Source: Burkholderiaceae bacterium
GTDB lineage: Bacteria > Pseudomonadota > Gammaproteobacteria > Burkholderiales > Burkholderiaceae
Assembly: GCA_947380285.1 (NCBI GenBank)
Contig: CANCQD010000013.1
Coordinates: 1 to 33,574 of the forward strand
Direction: 5' to 3'
DNA: 33,574 nucleotides
This document shows positions 7,776 through 18,166 of the stretch, in pieces; position 1 is the first letter of the stretch, and each line of letters begins with the position of its first letter. A model generated the notes under the pieces. That model did not search any database and was not told where the DNA came from. It worked only from the letters and a program-made list of their open reading frames with translations. A program made the position numbers and the translations under genes.

Positions 7776-9091
7776 TTGATTTTCAACTTTCTCTTCACAC
7801 ACGAATTGGTCGGCGTAATGTAGCTATTGTCATAGCGGCTATATTTCTTTTATTGACATGTTTTATTGGGATTTCGACGTATTACTTGTTTCCCAAGACC
7901 AATATAGTCATAGCGGCTGGACCCAAGGGGAGTGATTTCTATAGACTTGCTGAGTCTTATGCAGATGAGCTCCAGAGGAAGGGTGATGTTAAGGCGGAAA
8001 TCCTTGAAACTTCTGGAGTGTTGGAAAACCTAGCATTACTAAATGATTCATCGAAAAATATTGATTTCGGTATCTTGCAGGGCGGCATCACTAATTCAAA
8101 AGAGTCTCCTCAACTTTATTCTTTGGGCAGCATTTTTTATGATCCCATTTGGATTGTTTATCGAGCTGGCTTAGGCGAGATTGACCAACTTAGCCAACTC
8201 AAGGGAAAACGAATTGCTATTGGCTCTAAGCAAGATGCTAGCCAACCAATTGCAAAAAAACTGTTTAAGTCTGCAGGCCTTGATTCATCGAATGTAACTT
8301 TTGAAGATCAGGACGTTGGGTCTGCTGTGAAGGGGTTGCTTGCAGGTAATTTAGATGCATTGGTTTTTCTTGCTCCTCCAGAAGATTCGGTACTAAGGGG
8401 GATTTTTAATGACCCAGCACTCAGGGTTATGAACATGTCTCAATCAGAGGGCATTCATCGCAATTTAAGATCCTTCACCGTGATTACACTCCCCTTTGCA
8501 ACGGTTGATCTGGCTACCTCTAAACCTGCTAACAGTATGAAGGTGATGGCAACGACAGTGACAATTGCCACTCGCAAAGATGTTCATTCAGCCCTGATTT
8601 ATCTCATGATGGGTGTAATAGATAGCATTCATGAGTCACCATCCCTCATTAGCGATGAGAATGAGTTTCCTTCAGATAAAGACGTGGATTTACCCTTAAG
8701 CCCTACTGCGGAGACTTATTACAAAAGTGGCAAGCCATTTTTGCAGCATTACCTACCATTTTGGTTGGCAAGCTTTGTGGAGAAGATGATATTTCTATTG
8801 GTCTCTACTGCTGCCATTTCCTATCCTTTATTAAGTATTTATCCAGCCTACCAATGGGTGGTTAATCGTCAAATTGATGAGCTCTATAAAACACTTCACA
8901 CGTTAGAGCGCGAATTATCACTTGGCAAGATCGATCGGTCTGCATTTAACGAAAAGTTAACGCATTTGGATGAGAGAGCTAATACCCTTCTCGGACATTT
9001 TGATATGCCCATTGCCTTTTATCATCGGCTTTACACCATTCGCGATCATATTAAGAAGGTGCTGAAGTGGAGTGATAAAGGTGCTGCTTAG
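7772..9091 (+). CDS. Membrane-anchored TAXI-family solute-binding protein with cytoplasmic tail (2)
   Basis: 439 residues, a diverged paralogue of the gene before it with the same plan: TM1 (about 17-40), a TAXI domain beginning NIVIAAGPKGSDFYRLA (44-60), the typical LKGKRIAIGSKQDAS (143-157), then TM2 (about 338-358) and an 80-residue charged tail with heptad-like spacing. Just before TM2 the two paralogues share P-x-WLASF-x-E, and after it YPL...P-x-Y, which defines the architecture. It begins inside the stop of the first TAXI gene (ATGA), so both are made from one message and may form a heteromer (inference). There is no TRAP permease partner. The ligand is unknown; known TAXI proteins bind small organic acids or amino acids. 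Confidence 0.82.
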   Translation: MIDFQLSLHTRIGRRNVAIVIAAIFLLLTCFIGISTYYLFPKTNIVIAAGPKGSDFYRLAESYADELQRKGDVKAEILETSGVLENLALLNDSSKNIDFGILQGGITNSKESPQLYSLGSIFYDPIWIVYRAGLGEIDQLSQLKGKRIAIGSKQDASQPIAKKLFKSAGLDSSNVTFEDQDVGSAVKGLLAGNLDALVFLAPPEDSVLRGIFNDPALRVMNMSQSEGIHRNLRSFTVITLPFATVDLATSKPANSMKVMATTVTIATRKDVHSALIYLMMGVIDSIHESPSLISDENEFPSDKDVDLPLSPTAETYYKSGKPFLQHYLPFWLASFVEKMIFLLVSTAAISYPLLSIYPAYQWVVNRQIDELYKTLHTLERELSLGKIDRSAFNEKLTHLDERANTLLGHFDMPIAFYHRLYTIRDHIKKVLKWSDKGAA

Positions 9092-9210
9092 GCGTTTTCC
9101 CTTGTTAATCAATTAATGTCAGCCTTGTCACACGTTAGTCAATAATCTTCGGTAGACTCAAAATTGTTCATTGCAATCCTGCAATGGCCATCACAAAGAA
9201 GGGGTATGAA

Positions 9211-9519
9211 ATGGCACATGTAGGACATAGCTGGTTAAAAACTAAACCAGGAAGTTACAAGAAGGTATGCGATCGTTTTCATCAATTTGCTACGGAAGTA
9301 ATGGCTCATAATGTGGACCTTCACGATGTCATTATTGTTGGCAACCAAGCTCAAAATACGATTGAAGGCTTTGGTATTTGGGAAAACGCAAGTCATGCTG
9401 CTGCATTAGAAGACACTCAAGATTTTGCAAAATTTATGGCTGATGTTGCTGATGATTTGGCTGAGCCAGTTCATCGTAATGATCTAGATTTGCTTTATCG
9501 TATGAACCCTAAGCCTTAA
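9211..9519 (+). CDS. Small protein of possible dimeric alpha/beta-barrel (ABM-like) fold, unknown function
   Basis: 102 residues from the chosen start. I do not recognise the family. The pattern is a strand with VGHSWLKTKPGSY, a long helix KKVCDRFHQFATEVMA, a strand DVIIVGNQ, a strand TIEGFGIWENASHA, and an acidic helix DFAKFMADVADDLA. This resembles small dimeric ferredoxin-like proteins of the antibiotic-biosynthesis-monooxygenase type, where the GFGIWEN strand followed by a helix is common. The frame is open to an ATG at 9184, but the ATG at 9211 is preceded by AAGAAGGGG with 6 nt spacing, a strong SD, so the shorter start is preferred. It is monocistronic, followed by a hairpin that probably ends transcription, and convergent with panC. 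Confidence 0.6.
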   Translation: MAHVGHSWLKTKPGSYKKVCDRFHQFATEVMAHNVDLHDVIIVGNQAQNTIEGFGIWENASHAAALEDTQDFAKFMADVADDLAEPVHRNDLDLLYRMNPKP

Positions 9520-9542
9520 ATAGTTTTTAACTATTTATGCAC

Positions 9543-9562
9543 TGACCTGCTGCGGCAGGTCA
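9543..9562. terminator. Hairpin between convergent genes, likely bidirectional terminator
   Basis: Perfect stem TGACCTGC / GCAGGTCA with a four-base TGCG loop, 23 bases after the stop at 9519 and before the convergent panC stop at 9596. The run after it (TCTATTTCCCC) is only moderately T-rich on the plus strand. A second, bulged hairpin (CCCC...GGGG) follows at about 9569-9592. Confidence 0.5.
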
Positions 9563-9595
9563 TCTATTTCCCCTGTAGCTGTTGTAGCGGGGATA

Positions 9596-11299
<1,704 letters not shown>

Positions 11300-11307
<8 letters not shown>

Positions 11308-11488
11308 TCGAATACACGTAGGCGCGTTGCTTGAGTTTTGCAGCTTTTGAGCGGCGCTGATCTTCAACGCTCAATGGCTCTTTATCCCACAGGAGCGCGC
11401 GACCAGCTTGCTGTTCAGCCTCAAGCTGTGGATTCTCGGTTTTGAGTTCATTTAAGAACTGGGTGAATTCGGATTGATATCTTGCCAT
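11300..11488 (-). CDS. DUF3460 family small protein
   Basis: 62 residues. The sequence MARYQSEFTQFLNELKTENP with the downstream WDKEP and AYVY segments matches the DUF3460 family as I recall it, a short protein found in betaproteobacteria upstream of scpA; its function is unknown. The protein is helical and charged, without signal or membrane segment. The ATG at 11488 is preceded by AGGA with 6 nt spacing, which favours it over the in-frame ATG at 11518. It is first in the operon with scpA and panC and overlaps scpA by 8 nt. The promoter is probably the TATAAT at 11566-11571. Confidence 0.85.
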
Positions 11489-11565
11489 AGCATTTCCTAA
11501 AATACTTAATAAATTCAATAACTTATGAAATTAATTCAAAAAGTTACTTGGGGACTACAAACGCC

Positions 11566-11571
11566 ATTATA
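11566..11571 (-). promoter_or_regulatory. Consensus -10 (TATAAT) for the DUF3460-scpA-panC operon
   Basis: On the minus strand this reads TATAAT exactly. It lies 77 bp before the DUF3460 start and just after the metG stop, the right place for the operon promoter. No good -35 is seen at 17 bp; TTGTAA lies 20 bp upstream, so spacing is not ideal. Confidence 0.45.
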
Positions 11572-11591
11572 GGTGCTTTTAAGAGGACTTT

Positions 11592-13262
11592 TTACAAGTT
11601 TGCGGCCAGCAAAGTCTCAATTTGTGGGGCTTCCACTCGAGTCATCAGGTGCTTATAAGGCTTGATTGGGTTTTTACTGGAAAGAGGCGTATTGATATCA
11701 ACCCAAGAAAGAGAGGGGAGGGATAAAAACTCTTCAACACCTAAGACCACCTGTGGAATCACTGGCTTAAGGTAAAGGCTGAGCATACGAAATGCCTCTA
11801 GAGTAATGCTGCAGATTCGTTGCAGATCTGCTTCACGCGCTGGGTCTTTGGCAATATCCCATGGCTTGTTTTCATCGACAAAGCCATTTACTTTATCTGC
11901 TAGCTCCATCACTGTGCGTAGTGCTTTGGCATATTCGCGTGCTTCATAAAGCTGCGCAATTTTTTCGCTAGCAGAAGCAATTTCTTTCAGCAATGGATCG
12001 CCCATTGCATCGTCAGAAACAATGCCACCAAATCGCTTCACCAAGAACCCTGCGCTACGACTTGCAATGTTGATGTACTTGCCCAATAAGTCACTGTTTA
12101 CACGCGCCACAAAGTCTTGAAGATTTAAATCTAAATCTTCCATGCTGTCATTGAGCTTAGTCGCAAAGTAGTAGCGGAACCACTCTGGATTAAATCCACA
12201 TTCGATCACGCTATTTGCAGAAATCAAAGTGCCGCGTGACTTACTCATCTTCTCGCCATCAACGGTTAAAAACCCATGCGCAAATACATTGGTGGGCGTG
12301 CGATAACCGGCAAACTTTAAGGTGGCAGGCCAGAACAAGGTATGGAAATACAGAATGTCTTTCCCGATGAAATGGTATTGCTCAGTAGTGGTATCTGGCT
12401 TAACCCACTCATCAAAATTGAGGCCTTTAGCCTGGCAATAATTGAGGAAGCTGGCGTAGTAACCAATCGGGGCATCAAGCCATACATAGAAGTATTTGCC
12501 TGGCGCATCGGGGATTTCAAAGCCGAAATACGGAGCATCGCGGGAGATATCCCAATCGCCCAACTTGCTTTCTCCTGGTTCACCAACCCATTCTTTCATC
12601 TTGTTGCGAGCTTCGGGCTGCAAAGGTGTTTTTACTTGGGTCCAATCGCGTAAGAATTCTTCGCAACGGGGATCGGATAACTTAAAGAAGTAATGATCGG
12701 AAACTTTTTTTATTGGTGTTGCACCACTGACTACTGAAAAAGGATTTTTCAGATCGGTAGGTGCATATGTCGCACCACATTTTTCACAGTTGTCACCGTA
12801 TTGATCTTTAGCGCCGCACTTTGGGCACTCACCTTTGATAAAGCGATCCGGTAAGAACATTTCCTTTACTGGATCATAGGCTTGCTCAATTGCACGCTTT
12901 TCAATCAAGCCAGCATCACGTAGCTTGAGATAAATACTTTGTGCCAGCTTCTCATTCTCAGGGCTATCCGTAGTGTAGTAGTTATCAAATGAGATTAGGA
13001 AGTTATCAAAATCGCGCTTATGCTCTTTCCAAACATTAGCGATGAGTTCTTTTGGGGTAATACCTTCTTTTTCGGCGCGCAACATGATGGGGGTGCCGTG
13101 AGTATCATCGGCGCCAACGTAGTGCACCTCATGACCCCGCATCCTTTGATACCGCACCCAAATATCGGTCTGTACGTATTCCACTAAATGACCGATATGG
13201 ATCTGACCATTGGCGTACGGTAGGGCGGAGGTGACAAGAAGGCGGCGTTGGGAACTACTCAT
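11592..13262 (-). CDS. metG: Methionyl-tRNA synthetase
   Basis: Class I aminoacyl-tRNA synthetase charging tRNA-Met. 556 residues. HIGH motif at 22-25, KMSKS at 338-342, and a zinc knuckle with C146/C149 and C159/C162 (CPKC, CEKC), typical of the E. coli-like MetG1 type. The anticodon-binding helical domain follows ([41 protein letters not shown]). The protein ends shortly after the core domain and lacks the C-terminal EMAP/Trbp111-like tRNA-binding domain that extends E. coli MetG to about 677 residues. No remnant of that domain is seen after the stop. It is divergent from fdhD across 153 bp. Confidence 0.97.
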   Translation of the reverse strand: MSSSQRRLLVTSALPYANGQIHIGHLVEYVQTDIWVRYQRMRGHEVHYVGADDTHGTPIMLRAEKEGITPKELIANVWKEHKRDFDNFLISFDNYYTTDSPENEKLAQSIYLKLRDAGLIEKRAIEQAYDPVKEMFLPDRFIKGECPKCGAKDQYGDNCEKCGATYAPTDLKNPFSVVSGATPIKKVSDHYFFKLSDPRCEEFLRDWTQVKTPLQPEARNKMKEWVGEPGESKLGDWDISRDAPYFGFEIPDAPGKYFYVWLDAPIGYYASFLNYCQAKGLNFDEWVKPDTTTEQYHFIGKDILYFHTLFWPATLKFAGYRTPTNVFAHGFLTVDGEKMSKSRGTLISANSVIECGFNPEWFRYYFATKLNDSMEDLDLNLQDFVARVNSDLLGKYINIASRSAGFLVKRFGGIVSDDAMGDPLLKEIASASEKIAQLYEAREYAKALRTVMELADKVNGFVDENKPWDIAKDPAREADLQRICSITLEAFRMLSLYLKPVIPQVVLGVEEFLSLPSLSWVDINTPLSSKNPIKPYKHLMTRVEAPQIETLLAANL

Positions 13263-13415
13263 GTAATGCGGTCTTTAATAAGAGGGTTAATTTGGCTGCA
13301 GCAATCAATTATGCTTGCTTATGCAGTGATTTTAGTCTGCGGTTAAAGTAAGGCACCTTGAAGTGTTCAGAAACACCGATAAATTTCAGTTCAGCCCGAC
13401 CTTAGAGAGTATTTT

Positions 13416-14258
13416 ATGGCAGTAAAACCGACCATTCAGATGTCTTGTGCCTCCGTGCCCTTAGTGCATGAGGTTGAGGTTATGGATGAGTTGGGACGCC
13501 TCAAAACCACCCACATTCCCGGGGAGCGACCTTTAACTATTTATTTGGATAAACGAGAGGTCGTTACGCTCATGACTTTGGGAAGCGCCCCAGAGGCTTT
13601 GGTCTTGGGCTATTTGCGTAATCAACGTCTAGTGGAGTCGCCTGACGATATAGAGAGCATTCAGGTGGATTGGGAGACAGATTCTGCTGCTGTTAAAACC
13701 CATCGGAGTACGGTCGATATTGATGCTTTGACGAGTAAGCGGGTGGTAACTACTGGCTGTGGTCAAGGCACCATGTTTGGTGGCCTGATTGAGGAGATGT
13801 CTGAGATTCAGCTGCCCGAAGGCCCAACCTTATCCCAGGAGGCAATTGTGGCTCTGATTGACTCTATTCGGAGCCATGACACGATCTACAAGAAATCAGG
13901 ATCAGTTCATGCCTGCGCAGTTTATGAGCGGGATGGTAATGACGGAGTGCGTCTGCTGCATTTCATCGAGGACGTTGGCCGTCATAATGCGGTTGATTCT
14001 ATTTCTGGGTTGATGTGGTTGGTGAATAAGCCAGGTAAGGACTTAATCTTCTTTACCACTGGACGCCTAACCTCTGAGATGGTCATCAAGGGAGCTCAGA
14101 TGGGCATTCCTTTCCTTCTAACCCGCTCAGGGGTGACCTTGATGGGTCTCGAGCTGGCACGCAAAACCCATCTCACAATCCTTTCACGCTGCTCTGGAAA
14201 ACACTTCGAGATCTATAACGCCCCGGAGAGGGTCGTTTTTACCCAAAAACCCAATTAA
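13416..14258 (+). CDS. fdhD: Formate dehydrogenase accessory sulfurtransferase FdhD
   Basis: Passes sulfur from a cysteine desulfurase to the Mo-bis-MGD cofactor of formate dehydrogenase. 280 residues, normal for the family. Family landmarks: ALVLGYLRNQRLV, the loop TTGCGQGTMFGG with Cys115, the conserved SGSVHACAV block, EDVGRHNAVD and the strand FFTTGRLTSEMV. E. coli has a CxxC in the loop; here the second position is Gly118, so a single Cys must carry the persulfide. No formate dehydrogenase gene lies in the window, so the enzyme served must be elsewhere. It is followed by dcd after 40 bp, with a separate promoter. Confidence 0.95.
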   Translation: MAVKPTIQMSCASVPLVHEVEVMDELGRLKTTHIPGERPLTIYLDKREVVTLMTLGSAPEALVLGYLRNQRLVESPDDIESIQVDWETDSAAVKTHRSTVDIDALTSKRVVTTGCGQGTMFGGLIEEMSEIQLPEGPTLSQEAIVALIDSIRSHDTIYKKSGSVHACAVYERDGNDGVRLLHFIEDVGRHNAVDSISGLMWLVNKPGKDLIFFTTGRLTSEMVIKGAQMGIPFLLTRSGVTLMGLELARKTHLTILSRCSGKHFEIYNAPERVVFTQKPN

Positions 14259-14263
14259 ATTCG

Positions 14264-14292
14264 TGGGCAGGTGAGGGCGATGGTTTTACAAT
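14264..14292 (+). promoter_or_regulatory. Promoter of dcd, placing the transcript start at or next to the ATG
   Basis: TGGGCA (14264-14269), 17-bp spacer, TACAAT (14287-14292), then six bases TCGCCC and the dcd ATG at 14299. No SD is present before the ATG. With the usual 6-7 nt from -10 to transcription start, the mRNA would begin at the start codon. Confidence 0.5.
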
Positions 14293-14298
14293 TCGCCC

Positions 14299-14865
14299 AT
14301 GACTATTAAATCAGACCACTGGATCCGCCGCATGGGCGAGCAAGGCATGATCAGCCCATTTGAACCTGGGCAAGTTCGCCAAGATGCCGCCGGCAACAAA
14401 ATCGTAAGTTATGGCACTTCAAGCTATGGCTATGACATTCGTTGTGCAGACGAATTCAAGATTTTTACCAATATCAATAGCACCATCGTTGATCCGAAGA
14501 ACTTTGATGAACAATCTTTCGTCGACTTCAAGGGTGATGTTTGTATCATTCCACCAAATTCTTTTGCATTAGCAAGAACTGTCGAGTACTTCAAGATACC
14601 ACGCAGCGTATTAACTGTTTGCGTTGGCAAGAGTACTTATGCGCGTTGTGGAATTATTGTGAACGTGACTCCATTCGAACCTGAGTGGGAAGGTTATGTC
14701 ACCTTAGAGTTCTCAAACACGACACCATTGCCTGCTAAGATTTATGCAGGTGAAGGTTGTGCGCAAGTGCTCTTCTTTGAGAGCGATGAAGTCTGTGGCA
14801 CATCCTATAAAGATCGTGGTGGTAAGTATCAAGGTCAGCGGGGCGTTACCCTGCCTAAGACCTAA
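14299..14865 (+). CDS. dcd: dCTP deaminase
   Basis: Deaminates dCTP to dUTP, supplying dUMP for thymidylate synthesis. 188 residues, the usual length. Features: SSYGYDIRC (41-49), the substrate-binding [10 protein letters not shown] (110-119), the catalytic block [15 protein letters not shown] with E137 corresponding to the catalytic Glu138 of E. coli, and the C-terminal [13 protein letters not shown] lid. The start is fixed by alignment and by the promoter ending 6 nt before it; no SD is seen, so the message is probably leaderless. The Kir channel gene begins 12 nt after the stop. Confidence 0.97.
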   Translation: MTIKSDHWIRRMGEQGMISPFEPGQVRQDAAGNKIVSYGTSSYGYDIRCADEFKIFTNINSTIVDPKNFDEQSFVDFKGDVCIIPPNSFALARTVEYFKIPRSVLTVCVGKSTYARCGIIVNVTPFEPEWEGYVTLEFSNTTPLPAKIYAGEGCAQVLFFESDEVCGTSYKDRGGKYQGQRGVTLPKT

Positions 14866-14877
14866 GCCATTACGGCA

Positions 14878-15771
14878 GTGCGTAAATTTCTATTTAATCG
14901 CCGTCCATCGCGGATTAATCTAGAAGAATATCGCGCCACACTCTCGCGCTCAGAAATGGCGCGACCAGAGAATAATTTCTACCATTGGCTACTAGGCACC
15001 AACTGGACTAGCTTTTTATTCCTAGTAGTTTTAGTTTATTTAGGTACTAACTTCTTATTTGCTTTAGCCTATATGGCGTGTGGCGATGGAGCAATCAGCC
15101 ATGCTCAGCCAGGATCCTTATTAGATGTTTTTTTCTTCAGTGTCCAAACCATGGCTACCATTGGCTATGGTCGCATGACCCCTGTTGGTAATTGGCCGAA
15201 TGCGATTGTGACGTTTGAAGCATTTTTTGGAATTGTTTACTCCGCACTGACTACGGGTTTAGCTTTTGCGCGCTTTACTAGGCCTACCGCAGGCGTGCGA
15301 TTCTCCAAAGTGGCGGTAGTTGGCAACCATGACAACATCAAAACATTGAAGTTCCGTGTGGCCAATGATCGTAGCTCTCATATTGTTGAGGCGCAATTGC
15401 GGCTATGGTTGATTGCTGAAAGCATGACAAGCGAGGGTGAGCGCTATCGTCGGTCCGTTGAATTGCAGCTCCATCGCTCTGAGAGCCCTGTCTTTTCCTT
15501 GACCTGGACAGCGATGCATAGTGTGGATGAGGCAAGTCCACTAAAAGATTTCTTGGGTAAAGCTGAGTTGAATGGCCATTGGCACCTTTTAATTACCTTT
15601 ACGGGGTATCACGAGAGCTTAGCCAATCAAGTCTATGCTCGCCATGTTTACTTACCAAGAGATGTGCAGCAAAATGCGACTTTTGTCAATATAGTCACGG
15701 TTTCGTCAGATGGCAGTCGGATAATAGATCTAGCCAACTTTGAGAAGTGGGTTCCGAATGTCTCGGATTAA
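14878..15771 (+). CDS. KirBac-type inward-rectifier potassium channel
   Basis: 297 residues starting at GTG. Plan: a slide-helix region near 30-42 (NNFYHWLLGTNW), TM1 about 45-66, pore helix 80-92 with the selectivity filter TIGYG (94-98), TM2 about 108-132, then a beta-rich cytoplasmic domain of about 160 residues typical of Kir channels (GNHDNIKTLKFRVANDR, EAQLRLWLIAES, WTAMHSVDEASPL). Kir channels are tetramers whose opening responds to cytoplasmic pH and lipids in known members. There is no ATG near the N-terminus before residue 27, which is too late to retain the slide helix, so GTG is chosen. Only 17 bases separate it from the decarboxylase gene, so the two may share a transcript. Confidence 0.92.
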   Translation: MRKFLFNRRPSRINLEEYRATLSRSEMARPENNFYHWLLGTNWTSFLFLVVLVYLGTNFLFALAYMACGDGAISHAQPGSLLDVFFFSVQTMATIGYGRMTPVGNWPNAIVTFEAFFGIVYSALTTGLAFARFTRPTAGVRFSKVAVVGNHDNIKTLKFRVANDRSSHIVEAQLRLWLIAESMTSEGERYRRSVELQLHRSESPVFSLTWTAMHSVDEASPLKDFLGKAELNGHWHLLITFTGYHESLANQVYARHVYLPRDVQQNATFVNIVTVSSDGSRIIDLANFEKWVPNVSD

Positions 15772-15788
15772 TTAGTAGGGGAGTTTTT

Positions 15789-18056
15789 ATGAAATTTCGT
15801 TTTCCAATCATCATTATTGATGAAGACTTCCGCTCCGAAAATATTTCGGGTTCGGGAATTCGTGACCTAGCCGAGGCTATTGAGAATGAAGGCATGGAAG
15901 TTATTGGCTTAACTAGCTATGGTGACCTGACTTCGTTTGCTCAGCAAGCCTCTCGTGCATCCTCATTCATTGTCTCGATTGATGATGAAGAGTTTGATTC
16001 TGATTCTGAAGATAATGATCTTCCAGCCCTAAATAACTTACGCGCCTTTATTACTGAAGTACGTAAGCGTAACGAAGATATTCCGATCTTCTTGTATGGC
16101 GAGACGCGTACCTCACGCCATATGCCGAATGACATCTTGCGTGAATTGCACGGTTTCATTCACATGAATGAAGACACTCCAGAGTTTGTGGCACGTCACA
16201 TTATTCGTGAAGCTAAAGTGTATTTAGATTCATTGGCACCTCCATTTTTCCGTGCCTTAACTAATTACGCCTCTGAAGGTTCTTACTCTTGGCATTGCCC
16301 AGGGCACTCGGGTGGCGTAGCCTTTTTAAAGAGTCCAGTAGGACGAATGTTTCACCAGTTCTTTGGTGAAAACATGTTGCGCGCTGACGTCTGTAATGCT
16401 GTTGAGGAATTAGGACAGCTCTTAGACCATACGGGCCCAGTGTTGCAGAGCGAGCGAAATGCCGCCCGCATCTTTAATGCCGATCATTTGTTCTTTGTAA
16501 CCAATGGCACATCTACCTCCAATAAGATTGTTTGGCACTCCACTGTAGCTCCTGGTGATGTTGTTTTAGTTGATCGAAACTGTCACAAGTCTGTGATTCA
16601 TTCCATCACCATGATGGGCGCGATTCCCATCTTCTTAATGCCCACTCGAAATCACTTAGGCATTATTGGCCCAATCCCTAAAGAAGAGTTTGAGTGGAAA
16701 AATATCCAGAAGAAGATTGATGCCAATCCATTTATCAAGGATAAGAATGTCGTACCCCGTGTGATGACATTAACGCAAAGCACTTATGACGGCATCGTTT
16801 ATAACGTTGAGATGATCAAGGAGATGTTGGATGGCAAAGTAGACTCATTGCATTTTGATGAGGCTTGGTTGCCACATGCTGCCTTCCATCCTTTCTATAA
16901 AGACATGCATGCAATTGGTTCGGATCGTAAGCGCACTAAGAAGAGTTTGATGTTTGCGACCCAGTCAACCCACAAGTTGCTGGCTGGTTTATCCCAGGCA
17001 TCACAGGTATTGGTGCAGGATGCTGAGGATACCAAGCTCGACCGCGATTGCTTCAATGAAGCCTATTTGATGCATACCTCTACTAGCCCTCAGTACGCCA
17101 TTATTGCTTCTTGCGACGTTTCTGCTGCCATGATGGAGTCTCCTGGCGGCACAACCTTGGTTGAAGAATCTATTGCCGAAGCGATGGATTTCCGCCGTGC
17201 CATGCGTGAAGTGGATGATAAGTTTGGTGCCGATTGGTGGTTTAAGGTTTGGGGCCCAGATCATTTAGCTGAAGAGGGTATTGGCGAACGCTCTGATTGG
17301 GTTTTGGAACCATCTGCAGCCTGGCATGACTTTGGCAAACTGGCTAAAGACTTCAATATGCTTGACCCCATTAAGGCGACAGTAGTTACGCCTGGCTTGG
17401 ATATCGAGGGTAACTTTGGCTCGATGGGTATTCCGGCCAGCATCGTGACTAAGTATCTTGCTGAGCACGGAGTTATTGTTGAGAAGTGTGGTCTTTATTC
17501 CTTCTTCATCATGTTTACGATCGGCATTACTAAGGGCCGCTGGAATACGCTGGTTACCGAGTTACAGCAGTTCAAGGATCACTTTGATAAAAATGCCCCG
17601 TTATGGAAAGTGTTGCCTGAGTTTGTTGCTAAGCATCCGCGCTATGAGCGCGTAGGCCTAAAAGATATATGCCAGCAAATCCATGAGTTCTATAAGGGCC
17701 GCGATGTAGCGCGTATGACTACCGAGATGTATACCTCGGATATGGTTCCTGCCATGATGCCTTCAGAAGCTTGGGCGAAGATGGCACATAAAGAAGTCGA
17801 TCGTGTGCCGCTGGATGCGCTTGAGGGGCGTGTGACTGCAATGTTGGTTACCCCATATCCTCCAGGCATTCCGCTGCTTATTCCGGGTGAGCGCTTTAAC
17901 AAACGCATCATTGACTACCTCTACTTCGCTAGAGATTTTAATGAGAAGTTCCCTGGATTTGAGACGGATATCCATGGACTGGTTAAAACCAGCATCGATG
18001 GTAAGAGCGAGTATTACGTTGACTGTGTGAGGCAAGAACCCGACATAACGCTTTAA
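15789..18056 (+). CDS. Biodegradative-type Lys/Arg/Orn decarboxylase (PLP, fold type I)
   Basis: 755 residues, the size of the AdiA/CadA/SpeF family. Domains: an N-terminal wing or receiver-like domain (1-130, starting IIIIDEDF, with an acidic run DDEEFDSDSEDND), the PLP-binding core (about 150-560) with WHCPGHSGG (169-175), TNGTSTSNK, FDEAW (356-360) and the PLP lysine K396 in STHKLLAGLSQ, and a C-terminal domain ending PPGIPLLIPGER. These enzymes consume a proton while turning a basic amino acid into a polyamine or agmatine, countering acid and supplying polyamines. Substrate cannot be decided from sequence alone. The ATG at 15789 is preceded by TAGGGGAG at 5 nt, strongly favouring it over the upstream ATG at 15747, which lies inside the channel gene. 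A terminator follows. Confidence 0.93.
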   Translation: MKFRFPIIIIDEDFRSENISGSGIRDLAEAIENEGMEVIGLTSYGDLTSFAQQASRASSFIVSIDDEEFDSDSEDNDLPALNNLRAFITEVRKRNEDIPIFLYGETRTSRHMPNDILRELHGFIHMNEDTPEFVARHIIREAKVYLDSLAPPFFRALTNYASEGSYSWHCPGHSGGVAFLKSPVGRMFHQFFGENMLRADVCNAVEELGQLLDHTGPVLQSERNAARIFNADHLFFVTNGTSTSNKIVWHSTVAPGDVVLVDRNCHKSVIHSITMMGAIPIFLMPTRNHLGIIGPIPKEEFEWKNIQKKIDANPFIKDKNVVPRVMTLTQSTYDGIVYNVEMIKEMLDGKVDSLHFDEAWLPHAAFHPFYKDMHAIGSDRKRTKKSLMFATQSTHKLLAGLSQASQVLVQDAEDTKLDRDCFNEAYLMHTSTSPQYAIIASCDVSAAMMESPGGTTLVEESIAEAMDFRRAMREVDDKFGADWWFKVWGPDHLAEEGIGERSDWVLEPSAAWHDFGKLAKDFNMLDPIKATVVTPGLDIEGNFGSMGIPASIVTKYLAEHGVIVEKCGLYSFFIMFTIGITKGRWNTLVTELQQFKDHFDKNAPLWKVLPEFVAKHPRYERVGLKDICQQIHEFYKGRDVARMTTEMYTSDMVPAMMPSEAWAKMAHKEVDRVPLDALEGRVTAMLVTPYPPGIPLLIPGERFNKRIIDYLYFARDFNEKFPGFETDIHGLVKTSIDGKSEYYVDCVRQEPDITL

Positions 18057-18077
18057 TTTGTTTAACTTTTATGTCCT

Positions 18078-18103
18078 AAATCCCCGCTTTTGCGGGGATT
18101 TTT
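18078..18103 (+). terminator. Rho-independent terminator after the decarboxylase gene
   Basis: Stem AAATCCCCGC / GCGGGGATTT with a TTTT loop, continuing into a T run, 22 bases after the stop. It separates the Kir-decarboxylase unit from yefM-yoeB. Confidence 0.9.
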
Positions 18104-18105
18104 AC

Positions 18106-18134
18106 TTGTGCTCTAGATAGGCAGTCTATATACT
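18106..18134 (+). promoter_or_regulatory. Promoter of yefM-yoeB
   Basis: TTGTGC (18106-18111), 17-bp spacer, TATACT (18129-18134). The predicted start at about 18141 falls inside the operator palindrome, as expected for an autorepressed toxin-antitoxin operon. Confidence 0.65.
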
Positions 18135-18154
18135 TGTACAATATATTGAACAAG
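18133..18154. promoter_or_regulatory. YefM-YoeB operator palindrome
   Basis: A 22-base inverted repeat with arms CTTGTACAATA and TATTGAACAAG; one base pair breaks the symmetry. It contains TGTACA, the core known for E. coli YefM-YoeB operators. It overlaps the -10 end and the predicted transcription start, so bound YefM or YefM-YoeB would block transcription. Confidence 0.75.
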
Positions 18155-18166
18155 TCTAAGGCAGCC

